From Iphinoe sp. HA4291-MV1 (GTDB taxonomy: Bacteria > Cyanobacteriota > Cyanobacteriia > Cyanobacteriales > Nostocaceae), in NCBI GenBank assembly GCA_019359415.1, contig JAHHHH010000036.1, positions 1-64,000 of the forward strand: a DNA stretch of 64,000 nt, written 5' to 3'. The notes under the pieces were generated by a model. It ran no database searches and had not been told where the DNA came from. It was given only the letters and a program-made list of their open reading frames with translations. The position numbers and the translations under genes are program-made. Every line of letters begins with the position of its first letter. The stretch's first letter is position 1. This document shows, one piece after another, positions 36,275-45,400 of this stretch.

Positions 36275-37180
36275 TTATACTCTTGCTGAAGCTTCTGCTT
36301 GCAAATCTACAACAAGTTGAGTCAAGTCATCTCTACTTGCTTGGTAGACTGTACCACAAAAATCGCAAGTTGCCTCAGCACCATTGTCTTTGACAATCAT
36401 GTCTTGCAGTTCTACTTCTCCCAACATCTTGAGTGCTCCTAGCACGCGGTCAAAGGAGCAACCACAGTGGTAGCGTAAAATTTGGGTTTCGGGAAAGATC
36501 ACAAGTCCCATATCTCCCAGTAAGTCTTGAAAGATGTCTGTTAAAGATTTCCCAGCTTGCAACAAAGGTGTAAATCCTGATAACGCGGCGACACGTGATT
36601 CTAAAGTTTCTACTAGAGCTTCGTCTCTAGCGGCTTTAGGCAAAACTTGTACCAGTAACCCTCCAGCAGCGCTCACTCCGCTTGCTCCTACGAACACGCC
36701 TAAAACTACGGCTGAAGGTGTTTGTTCCGAACTGATAAGGTAATGAGCCACGTCGTCTCCAATTTCACCAGAAACGAGTTTTACCGTACTGGAGTAAGGG
36801 TAGCCGTATCCAATATCACGTACAACGTAAAGAAAACCATTACCAACTGCACCACCAACGTCAAGCTTACCTTTGCTATTGGTAGGCAGTTCCACAGATG
36901 GATTTTCTACGTAGCCGCGTACTGTTCCATCTAACCCTGCATCTATCAATATACCACCCAAAGGTCCATCGCCTTTTACCCGGACATTGACTCTAGACTC
37001 AGATCGCTTCATACTAGAGGCCATCAACAAGCCTGCTGTCATAGTTCGACCTAGTGCAGCTGTCGCCACATAAGAAAGCTCATGTCTAGTCCTTGCTTCT
37101 TCTGTTAAGCGTGTGGTAATTGCACCAACTGCACGAATTCCGCCTTCGGCTGCTGTGGCGCGAATTAATTGATCCGCCAT
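36275..37180 (-). CDS. hslO: Hsp33 redox-regulated chaperone
   Basis: 301 residues, the usual Hsp33 length. The N-terminal chaperone domain opens MADQLIRATAAEGGIRAVGA. The C-terminal zinc centre is intact: YHCGCS (C-x-C, about 239-241) and ATCDFCG (C-x2-C, about 271-274). Oxidation of these Cys releases zinc and activates the holdase, protecting proteins during oxidative stress in the cytoplasm. The start is supported by conservation. It lies 164 bases upstream of the repeat protein on the same strand and is divergent from the SRPBCC gene. Confidence 0.95.
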   Translation of the reverse strand: MADQLIRATAAEGGIRAVGAITTRLTEEARTRHELSYVATAALGRTMTAGLLMASSMKRSESRVNVRVKGDGPLGGILIDAGLDGTVRGYVENPSVELPTNSKGKLDVGGAVGNGFLYVVRDIGYGYPYSSTVKLVSGEIGDDVAHYLISSEQTPSAVVLGVFVGASGVSAAGGLLVQVLPKAARDEALVETLESRVAALSGFTPLLQAGKSLTDIFQDLLGDMGLVIFPETQILRYHCGCSFDRVLGALKMLGEVELQDMIVKDNGAEATCDFCGTVYQASRDDLTQLVVDLQAEASARV

Positions 37181-37441
37181 GAAAAAACCTTACTAATAAT
37201 TTCTTACCGAAATTCCCTGCTTTTTACAAAGGAATGTATAGTTATCTTAGTATAACAAAACTTAACTTAACTTAAACACGTGTGTCATCAGTGGGTTAGA
37301 ATGATGCTATGAAGCAACTACAGAATTGGTGTTGATAGAGCGGCAGAATAATTTAGCAGTAGCAGCATCATTTGTGCAAACAGCCTTTGTAGTTAGTAAA
37401 ACACAAAACAACGAATAATTTATAATTTACCAATAACAAAA

Positions 37442-37828
37442 ATGCTGGGTAACTATCAACAAAGCCAAATACGGATAGAAGTTGATGCATCCCTCACTGC
37501 AATTCGCGACTGTCTGCTGCGTCCTACGGAACTAGAAAAATGGCTCCCCACAGGTCGCTTTGCTATGGGAATGCCAGAAGAACTGCATCCTGGATTCGAG
37601 TTTACTACCCAAATGGGACCAGTCTCGATTCATCATCAAGTTGATGTGGCACGTCCTAATTGCTTGCGCTTGTTACTAAGTCAAGGAATAGATGGCTTTC
37701 ACGAATGGTACTGGGGAGAAGGTTGGGTGCAATCTCGTCTTGAGGGGGTAACAATTATACCACTTTCTTTGGGACAAACTTTAAGTTTGTTGAGTTTGCG
37801 TCAGTTTTTGATCACAAAAGGACGTTGA
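37442..37828 (+). CDS. SRPBCC (START-like) small protein
   Basis: 128 residues with the cyclase/dehydrase-like START layout. It has a first strand with the substrate-pocket start (QIRIEVDASLTAIRDCLLRP), LEKWLPTGRF, a G-P-V-S-I-H-H strand, and a C-terminal helix starting near SLGQTLSLLSLRQFL. Such proteins bind lipids or other hydrophobic ligands; the ligand here cannot be told. It is a single gene ending in a strong bidirectional terminator shared with the Deg-type protease. The assignment is by fold pattern only. Confidence 0.6.
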   Translation: MLGNYQQSQIRIEVDASLTAIRDCLLRPTELEKWLPTGRFAMGMPEELHPGFEFTTQMGPVSIHHQVDVARPNCLRLLLSQGIDGFHEWYWGEGWVQSRLEGVTIIPLSLGQTLSLLSLRQFLITKGR

Positions 37829-37836
37829 CTCAAAAG

Positions 37837-37867
37837 AAACCCGGCTTTTTGAAGAAGCCGGGTTTTT
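37837..37867. terminator. Bidirectional intrinsic terminator
   Basis: AAACCCGGCTT (37837-37847) and AAGCCGGGTTT (37855-37865) with a 7-base loop and T-run on the plus strand, A-run on the other side. It serves the plus-strand SRPBCC gene and the minus-strand protease, which end on either side. Confidence 0.9.
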
Positions 37868-37884
37868 ATCACAGTCTAAGATTT

Positions 37885-39108
37885 TTACGAGGCATTTTGC
37901 ATCTGAGCAGTGCGTATCGATAGCTGTTGTGTTCGGTTACCCCTTTGCACTTTTAACTGCAATTCCTGACCAACACGACTATTTTCTACAATGTCAAGCA
38001 ACTGTGTGCCTTTTGTGATGCGCTGTCCATCAACCTGAACAATCACATCCCCCGGACGTATTCCCGCAGCGGCTGCTGGTGAGTTGGGTACCACTTGACT
38101 AACTAAAACCCCATTAATTTCTGGTAATCGAATAGGAGAATTAGGGTTAGAGTTGAACTGCCTTGCTAGTTCTGGCGTTATCTCTGTCATTTGCACACCT
38201 ATGAATGGGTGAGCAATTGTTTCTCCTCGTTCCAGCTTGGCTGCAACTGTTTTCGCTTTATCAATGGGGATGGCAAACCCAATACCCATCGCGTCACCAC
38301 GAATAGCTGTGTTGATACCAATAACTTCACCTTGAGCATTCAATAGTGGTCCACCAGAGTTACCTGGGTTGATAGCGGCGTCGGTTTGAATGAAATCTAA
38401 GCGTTTGTTACCAATGCCAACCGCAAAACTGGAACGTCTGAGGGTGCTGATAATTCCCAGAGTAACAGTATTATCTAATCCTAGTGGGTTACCAACTGCG
38501 ATCGCCCAATCACCCACTTGTACATTAGTTGAAGAACCCAAAGGTGCGACTGGTAAATCACCACCAGCGTTGATTTTGACGACTGCTAAATCAGTCACTT
38601 CATCCACGCCTTGTACCTTTCCTTCAAAGCTGCGTCCATCCTTAAGGCGGACTGTCACCTTATCAGCCTTGTCCACCACATGAGCATTCGTCAGAATTAA
38701 CCCACTCTTATCAATGATAAAGCCGGAACCAAGACCACTTAATTGCTCGGAAGGCTGCTGCTGCGGAAAACTGTTACCAAAAAACCGTCGGAAAAACGGA
38801 TCGTCAAAAAATGGATCGGGGACACGTCGAGTAATGGTGCGCTCAGTGTCTATCCTCACAACTGCTGATCCAACGCGATTTACTGCTGCTGTCACAAAGC
38901 TACTGCTACCAATAGCAGCAGTGGTTGGTGATTGTCTTTGAGCAACAAGTTGTGATGAATTAGCAGTCACGAAACTTGGCGCTGGTTCTGCTTGGGAGGG
39001 TGAGACTCGTAAAGTGCCAACAGTTAGCAAAACTCCCAAAATTACGGCTAACACATGAGTACTGAGTTGGCGTACTGACCGGGGTAGTTTGGAAAATCGC
39101 ATAACCAC
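37885..39108 (-). CDS. hhoA: HhoA/HtrA-type Deg serine protease
   Basis: 407 residues: a signal or anchor sequence (about 15-40), a trypsin-like protease domain and one C-terminal PDZ domain (about 310-400). The catalytic triad is visible as NAHVV (His, about 141), TDLAV (Asp, about 172) and NPGNSGGPL (Ser, about 250). A single PDZ domain and cyanobacterial GLGSGFIIDKSG style fit the HhoA/HhoB/HtrA group. The protein removes damaged periplasmic or thylakoid-lumen proteins. Which of the three paralogues it is cannot be fixed without a tree, so the symbol is tentative. Confidence 0.85.
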   Translation of the reverse strand: MVMRFSKLPRSVRQLSTHVLAVILGVLLTVGTLRVSPSQAEPAPSFVTANSSQLVAQRQSPTTAAIGSSSFVTAAVNRVGSAVVRIDTERTITRRVPDPFFDDPFFRRFFGNSFPQQQPSEQLSGLGSGFIIDKSGLILTNAHVVDKADKVTVRLKDGRSFEGKVQGVDEVTDLAVVKINAGGDLPVAPLGSSTNVQVGDWAIAVGNPLGLDNTVTLGIISTLRRSSFAVGIGNKRLDFIQTDAAINPGNSGGPLLNAQGEVIGINTAIRGDAMGIGFAIPIDKAKTVAAKLERGETIAHPFIGVQMTEITPELARQFNSNPNSPIRLPEINGVLVSQVVPNSPAAAAGIRPGDVIVQVDGQRITKGTQLLDIVENSRVGQELQLKVQRGNRTQQLSIRTAQMQNAS

Positions 39109-39405
39109 AACCTAATATTTCAGCCTAATTGTTGCTTATATTGTGAAAAATCTTTCTATAGCTATTTTTACAGGTCTTACTATCTATTGACGTTCGTTTA
39201 TGGCTTGATGTTTCGCCCTCTATCCCTAATCTTTCAAAATCAGGTATTACCAAAATTAAGTATTATGTAAGTTCTTTATCATTTAATTCTTTATTATTTA
39301 ATTTATTCTATATAGTGCTTTTCTCCATCTTCTCATCACCCCTCATCCCTTCCTCTCTCCTCTAGGTTACGATCTTATTTATTGGCAGCACCTATATAAA
39401 AACCT
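39109..39405. promoter_or_regulatory. Divergent promoter region, protease / metal sensor
   Basis: 297 AT-rich bases between two divergent genes. Pyrimidine-rich runs (CTCATCACCCCTCATCCC) occur at about 39330-39350, but no clear G-tract operator of the CsoR type was resolved by eye. Nothing coding is seen. Confidence 0.35.
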
Positions 39406-39810
39406 ATGAATAGCTCGAACCGATTAACAAAACAATCCTCACCCACACCTGATCAGAATGAGGATTTTCTCTTTGAGGATAAAGACCAAAACGACAATAC
39501 ACAGCATATTCACAACCAAAAACAGTCGGTTCATTCTCACATTCACAGCGAAGAGTCTTTGCGGCGAATCGTCAATAGACTTTCGCGTATAGAAGGGCAC
39601 ATTCGTGGTATCAAAACAATGGTGCAGCAAAGTAGCCCTTGTCCTGATGTCTTACTACAAATTGCCGCAGTGCGGGGAGCGCTGGATCGGGTGGCGCGAA
39701 TTGTCTTAGATGAACATTTAACAGAATGTATTGCTAGAGCGGCAAAAGAGGGCAATATTGAAGTTGAAATTGAACAGCTTAAAGCGGCTTTGGATAGGTT
39801 TTTACCGTAA
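39406..39810 (+). CDS. CsoR/RcnR-family metal sensor, InrS-like
   Basis: 134 residues, an all-helical DUF156 repressor with a His-rich N-terminal extension (QHIHNQKQSVHSHIHS). The metal ligands can be read: Cys79 (SPCPDV), His104 and Cys108 (EHLTEC), the Cys-25-His-4-Cys spacing of CsoR. His47 lies 32 residues before Cys79, the same spacing as His21 in the nickel sensor InrS of Synechocystis (His21, Cys53, His78, Cys82). So nickel is a good guess, copper the alternative. RLSRIEGHIRGI is the DNA-binding helix. The expected target would be an exporter gene, but no exporter lies beside it; the next gene is a sugar-ABC permease. Confidence 0.82.
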   Translation: MNSSNRLTKQSSPTPDQNEDFLFEDKDQNDNTQHIHNQKQSVHSHIHSEESLRRIVNRLSRIEGHIRGIKTMVQQSSPCPDVLLQIAAVRGALDRVARIVLDEHLTECIARAAKEGNIEVEIEQLKAALDRFLP

Positions 39811-39921
39811 GGGATATCCAAGTAAGTCTTGGCGAAGTGGAAATCGCACGCCAGTTGCAACAAGAGCGGTTAGAATTAATGTCATTTATTAGTGTTAGCG
39901 CAATTTGTCTTCTCTTGACAG

Positions 39922-40752
39922 ATGACTAATTTGAAAATCCAAAATCGGTTATTGATGTACATGCCATTGGTGGTTATAGCAATATTGACACTATTTCCCC
40001 TGTTTTGGCTTATCAGTACAGCGTTAAAATCTTCAACAGAAAATATTTTTCAATTCCCCCCGCAGTTGTTGCCAAGTCAACCAACCATTGAGAATTTTAT
40101 TAATGTTTGGCAAACCAATCCCTTTGGACAATATCTGTTCAACAGCACCTTAGTGGCGGTGCTAACTGTGTGCCTAAATCTCATTTTTTGCGCTTTAGCT
40201 GCTTATCCATTAGCAAGACTGTCATTTCCAGGAAGAGATTGGATTTTTCTTGCCATTGTTTCCACGATTATGATTCCTTTTCAAATCGTGATGATTCCAC
40301 TGTACATTTTGACAGTCCAATTGGGTTTAAGAAATACTTATTTGGGAATGATTTTTCCTAGCTTGGCTTCTGCTTTTGGAATTTTTCTGTTACGACAAGC
40401 TTTTATGAGCGTCCCCAAAGAAATGGAAGAAGCAGCACGCATGGATGGCTGTTCGGAATTGGGCATATGGTGGTTCGTCATGCTTCCAGCAATTCGTCCA
40501 GCACTCGTCACTCTGTCAATTTTCGTATTTATCGGCTCTTGGAGTGACTTTCTTTGGCCCTTAATTGTTATTCAAGACGAAAACTTATACACTCTTCCTT
40601 TGGGAGTCGCGAAGCTAGCGGGTACATTTTCCTTAAACTGGCGGTTAGTAGCTGCAGGCTCAGTCATTTCTATCGCTCCAGTACTGTTATTATTCCTGTT
40701 TTTACAACGCTATATTGTTCCTACAGAAACTGGTAGCGGTGTGAAAGGTTAA
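39922..40752 (+). CDS. MalG-type sugar ABC transporter permease, orphan
   Basis: 276 residues with six membrane helices. The cytoplasmic EAA loop that docks with the ATPase is clear: EEAARMDGCSELGIWW (about 173-188). The LFPLFWLISTALKSS opening is typical of carbohydrate (CUT1) permeases of the MalG/GgtD group. No partner permease, binding protein or ATPase lies next to it, so it must work with components encoded elsewhere. The gene ends before a strong terminator at 40924. The sugar cannot be inferred. Confidence 0.85.
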   Translation: MTNLKIQNRLLMYMPLVVIAILTLFPLFWLISTALKSSTENIFQFPPQLLPSQPTIENFINVWQTNPFGQYLFNSTLVAVLTVCLNLIFCALAAYPLARLSFPGRDWIFLAIVSTIMIPFQIVMIPLYILTVQLGLRNTYLGMIFPSLASAFGIFLLRQAFMSVPKEMEEAARMDGCSELGIWWFVMLPAIRPALVTLSIFVFIGSWSDFLWPLIVIQDENLYTLPLGVAKLAGTFSLNWRLVAAGSVISIAPVLLLFLFLQRYIVPTETGSGVKG

Positions 40753-40830
40753 GCAGTGCGAGTGCATAATTATATCAATCTAGTGGTCTATCGCATTAGT
40801 TTTGATTGATTTATGTATTATCAAAAACCT

Positions 40831-40858
40831 GTAGAGACGTTGCATGCAACATCTCTAC
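40831..40858. repeat. Near-perfect palindrome GTAGAGACGTTGCATG...
   Basis: A 28-base near-palindrome centred on GTTGCATGCAAC with GTAGAGA/TCTCTAC ends (one mismatched pair). It is a familiar dispersed cyanobacterial repeat, lying between the permease gene and its terminator. Confidence 0.65.
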
Positions 40859-40923
40859 AACTCACCAGAATTAATGAGACAGACCATTAGTACTCGACCA
40901 CACAAGTTTTGACAGATTATCAG

Positions 40924-40955
40924 AAACCGGGTTTCTTTAAGAAACCCGGTTTTTA
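40924..40955. terminator. Intrinsic terminator with 12-base-pair stem
   Basis: AAACCGGGTTTC (40924-40935), loop TTTAA (40936-40940), GAAACCCGGTTT (40941-40952), then TTA. It lies between the convergent permease and PstS-like genes and can serve both. Confidence 0.88.
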
Positions 40956-40992
40956 GCCCTCACTACCCGTCAGGTGTTACTGTGGTGGACTA

Positions 40993-42099
40993 CTAGCGAA
41001 CTCTAATAAATCCAGCCTGCTCAATCGCTTTTTGCCCTTGATCGGTCAATAAAAGTCTAGCGTAGGCTTCCCCAGCCTGTTGTTCCCGACCGTTGTTATG
41101 CTTAATAATGACAAACAGGTCAGTGGTGAGTGGATAACTGCCATTTTTGATGGCTTCAGTATTAAGCTGATTGCGCTTCTGCGGGCACTCCTGATCTGAC
41201 ACTTTCGGTTCGCGGTAGGGGGGAATGAGTGCAGTCGGAGTATGACCTAGTGGCAAAGGTTTCACACTACATTGAGGCACTACTGTACGAGCAGAAGCGT
41301 AATACAAACCACCAGGGGTTTTACTGATCTGACGTAGTGCTTGTGTAGTAGAGTAGACATACTTCACGTGAGAGCTAAATGCTTGATTGTTTAAGTCTTT
41401 ATTATTATTTGATTTGTTGCTTGAAAATATTGTTGTGTCTGAGTCCTGTGGGCGCTGGGCAAAAGGAGTGATGGGTAGATTTGGTCCATCTAGTTGTTTC
41501 CAATTAGTAATTTGTCCTTGATAAATCTGTTGCAATTGGTCAATTGTTAAACCGGGTACCGTGAGTGATGAGTTAACTACCACCGCTATTCCATCAATAC
41601 CAACTCGACGTTGTTCAAGTGTGAAACCTCGCTGCTTGGCTGTGGTGGATTCTTCAATTGTCAGCGGACGAGAAGACTGTGCGAAGTCCAATTGCCCGTC
41701 AAGCAACATACGAATGCCAGAACCAGAACCAGGACTCGCGTTAGTAGGTTCTATGTAGTACAACTGTAGTTCCGGGCGAGCGTTTTGGATCTGAGAATCT
41801 ACCAATTGTCGAATAGGTGCCCAGGCTGTACTACCACCATATTTGAATGAGCCGATAGGAATACCAGTAGCTTTCTGAAAGGCTAATGTAGCACTAGAGA
41901 CAGTGTTTAAACTTTGACTAGACAAAGAGTTAGAAGAGTTAGCGATGTTGCTAACCAACAAACGTGGCCATATCAGCCACCAGAACAGTCCACCAATAAC
42001 CAGAAGTGTCAACACTTTGCCAATAATTAGACCTCGGAGAAGGACTGCCATTTCTCCTTTAATTAAGAGTTTCTTTCGGTTTGTACTTGTATGATCCAT
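40993..42099 (-). CDS. PstS-like phosphate-type substrate-binding protein, membrane-anchored
   Basis: 368 residues. An N-terminal membrane anchor lies at about 28-48 (KVLTLLVIGGLFWWLIWP). The PBP-like domain follows: FKYGGSTAWAPIRQLV, PGSGSGIRMLLDGQLDFAQSSRP (the phosphate-site region), RRVGIDGIAVVVN, LPITPFAQRPQDSDT and NNGREQQAGEAYARLLLTDQG. The domain order is that of PstS/SphX-type proteins. An anchor in place of a lipobox suggests a membrane-tethered sensor or binding protein. No pstABC genes adjoin it. A first Met at 42099 or one at 42051 (MAVLLRGL) are both possible. Confidence 0.75.
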   Translation of the reverse strand: MDHTSTNRKKLLIKGEMAVLLRGLIIGKVLTLLVIGGLFWWLIWPRLLVSNIANSSNSLSSQSLNTVSSATLAFQKATGIPIGSFKYGGSTAWAPIRQLVDSQIQNARPELQLYYIEPTNASPGSGSGIRMLLDGQLDFAQSSRPLTIEESTTAKQRGFTLEQRRVGIDGIAVVVNSSLTVPGLTIDQLQQIYQGQITNWKQLDGPNLPITPFAQRPQDSDTTIFSSNKSNNNKDLNNQAFSSHVKYVYSTTQALRQISKTPGGLYYASARTVVPQCSVKPLPLGHTPTALIPPYREPKVSDQECPQKRNQLNTEAIKNGSYPLTTDLFVIIKHNNGREQQAGEAYARLLLTDQGQKAIEQAGFIRVR

Positions 42100-42457
42100 A
42101 ATTTTTTATATTGACCCTTCTAGGGGAAAGCTGAGGGTATTTTTAACCGCGATAAATTAAGTAAACAAATCATCCCTTTTCTATGTGAAATAGGAAAAAA
42201 GGAAAGTTTAACAAAGTGATTTTTTGTCAAAAAAGTTACTTTTCATCTAAATATATATACACACTTGCACGTTGCAAGAGTTTAATCTGGCAAATGCTTG
42301 CGACAAGTATCAGCAACTTGCCTACTTTTGTTCCCTATAGATATATGAAATTATCACATCTTGCATAAAGGAACAAGAGATGGGAGAAAATAGCGTGGCA
42401 AAGAAAGTGTCAGTACTAAGTTCGCATTATTAAGATATGTTATTTTCTGCTAAGGGG
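42100..42457. promoter_or_regulatory. Region upstream of the PstS-like gene
   Basis: 358 AT-rich bases with TATATATACACAC near 42250 and the small hairpin TTGCACGTTGCAA near 42268. No gene is seen. It should include the PstS-like gene promoter. A Pho-box was looked for but not confidently found. Confidence 0.35.
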
Positions 42458-45400
42458 TTACTCAACAACTCCCAAGGCGAAATGAACCGTATAAGCTTCC
42501 TCTAGAGATTGCTGAATACTAGCTTTGATGGCGTCGAGATAACGAGCAACAGCTTGCAGTCGTTCAGCATTGGGACGATAAGTGAGACTTCCTTGTTTTT
42601 CAAAAAGTGGTGCAGCGGTTATCGCCTTATAGTCAGAATTTTCACAAGAACTTTGGGTGAGCCAGATAGCATCTAAGCTGGTGGGAACCAAACCAGAAGG
42701 TAACTCACCTTCTAAGAAAGCTAGCAGACGTTGCTGACAACTGCGGGTATTAATGCCACGATTCTCAAATAACTGGATAACTTCGCCAAAGGATATGGCT
42801 CTTGATGGCAGAATTCGCAGCAATTCTGTGAATAGGAAATAATCGGTATACTGTTGTCTAGGGACTTCTAAGATTTGAGGATGCAGAGGTAGTACCGCCA
42901 AACCATATGTGACCCGACTACAAGTGGGAGAGCCATTCTCACTGAAATACAAATCTTGGATAATCTTGGCGTTGGGTAGTTTTTGCTGTAGCCAACGACT
43001 CACCGCCCCTAAAGAAGCAACTCCGCCTGTTAGGATAGTTTGATTTATTGCTTCTGTAGGTATGCCTTTCGCAACTAGTAACCTGTTGAGTTCTCGATTG
43101 AGGCGGCGCACAAATGGGACAAATACTTGGCTTTCCAAATCTCGTCGCTGCAAGAACCATCGTTGATCTGCCAGTTCTAGAGTAAAAGATTCTTGGTTTT
43201 GCAAAATCAGCTTGAGGGCGATCGCTGCATCAATAATCGCCTTTCCTAAAAGTGAACTTTCCAACCGTTGCTGTAAGCGAATGCGTTCTACGACATCAGG
43301 TTCGCCAGCTTGAGGGAGATTCAATTCTTCCAAGCCTAAACTAGAAAAGCGCATCTGATCTAAACCAGGAATCGCTGGTTGCCAATGCGAGGAATTACTG
43401 GTAGTCGTTTCGCTATTTTCCTGTCCACTCGTGCGTGATTGTCGCCATTTTGATGGTAAGAGCAGTTGACAGATAATGTCTTGCTCTAATCCTTTGCCAG
43501 CATAAGCAAAACCGTGAAGCATAAAATCACTATGGGTGAGGTCTTCCAGGTTTTCTGGCAAATCAACTAGTGCCATTTCTGTTGCACTAGCACCGATATT
43601 GAGGACAAGGGTATTACCTACTAGAGGATGGTCACTAGTTCTTGCAGGACGAGTACCCTGACGACCTCTGATTTTTACGATTTCACCCTCAGCACCGTCA
43701 AGTTCCGAAAGCACACAAGCAATCCCTTCTTCCACAAAAAAGACTTGTTGCGGATGCTGTACTAATTTGCTGATGAGTATTGCTTCCCGGATGTTGAGGC
43801 GGTATTGTTCCGACCAATTGGATGGGCAAGTGCAAATGACGCCAGTAAGATCATTCATAATACTACTGAAGGTTTCTTGCTCTAGACCAACAGCAGCTGC
43901 GGTTAAACCCAAGGTGGTGCTACTGCGATCCGCCATTAACGTCAACAGCAATTTTGAGAGCGATCGCACAACCCAAACTAATGGAATGGTAGAAAATTCG
44001 TTTAATTGTAAAACTGGTTCCCAGTTTTGCCGTTGACTTTTGTAGGGTAAGGCAACTTGCAAACAAGGCTTCAACTGCGCCGAGAATAAGTTATGCCCTG
44101 AAGCAGTCGACTGAGGTGGTGTAGAACCCATAGCCATATTCTCAGGTACTTTTTCTTCAGCGACAGCCGCTGGTGCTGTCTGCTCATGTGCTTCCTTGCT
44201 TTCTGTTTCCCCAGCACTCACCGAAGCAGTTGGCAGATAAACTTCTGCTGGCAAACGAAACGAGCGTTTTGATGAAGTTGCTTCGCTTTGGGTTTGTGCT
44301 AACCAGTAGAGAGGATACACCTCAGTTGTGGAGCGATTTAACAAAGCAGCAGAAATTCCGGTTGTACCCAAATCAATTGCTAAATACCAAATCGGTTTAC
44401 GAGCATCTTGTGAAATGTCTATATTATTTGTTGAATCAGAAATTGAAACAGAAGAACTGTTCAGTTCTTCTGTCGCTACGTTTTTCTCCAGTTCCGCCAC
44501 CTGTGCTCCTGTTGCACTTGGGTCTTTTTCAGTGTCTACTGGCTGTGGCAAGGGAGACAAGCTTTCTGGTTGTTCTTGATTTTCGCGTTGAGTTAAAGGC
44601 TCCAACAGAGCATTTATCTCCCAATCAAAACTCGCTAAATCTTCTTCCAATTGCTGCAATAGCGCTTCTTCCCAAGAAGAATCAACCATTTGTGTAGATT
44701 GATTTTCTTCTGGTGAAGCAGGAATATAGTTATCTGAAGATTCATCTAGATCACGATTTTGAATCTCGACTGCTGAAGTTTCAGCAACAGTTGTCTCTGC
44801 GGGAGTGACTACGGCTTCTGAAGTGGCGGGTGCTGTGCTTGTTGCTGCAGCAGAGGATGATATTTCAAGCAACTGCTCATGGCTGATATCGGTCAATAAA
44901 TCAGTCAGTGCTGTCACTGTATCTTCACTTGCTGGACTGAGTAGGCTGGTACTGTCCAAAGCAGGCGGTAACTCGGCAAATGTATTTTCTTGAGGAATGA
45001 ATAATTGTTCTGTGGTTTCTAAGGGAATATTTTGTGTATTTTTGGCGTCATGACTACTGGGTTCCACAAGATCTGCTTTTGATTGCTCCAACCAGGGATC
45101 TGGAATCTTAACAACAGAATTGACTTGTTCTTGGTTTGTTACCGCGTCTGGAGAAGTTTCAGAGAGATTTGACACTGGCGAAGGAGTTGTGACATCCGTA
45201 GCTTGTTCTGTTACTACTTGTGGTGCTTCAAAAGTTATCTCATACGGAAACTCTGATTGCGGTTGATGAGTTGCTGTTGGCTCATCAAATAACTCATCTA
45301 TAACATTTGTGACCTCAACTGTTGCCACATCGTCATTATCCGTTGTCAGGGCAGGTGGGGTTGTCGCTTGCTCGAAAAAATCATCTGTAAAATTTGCGAC

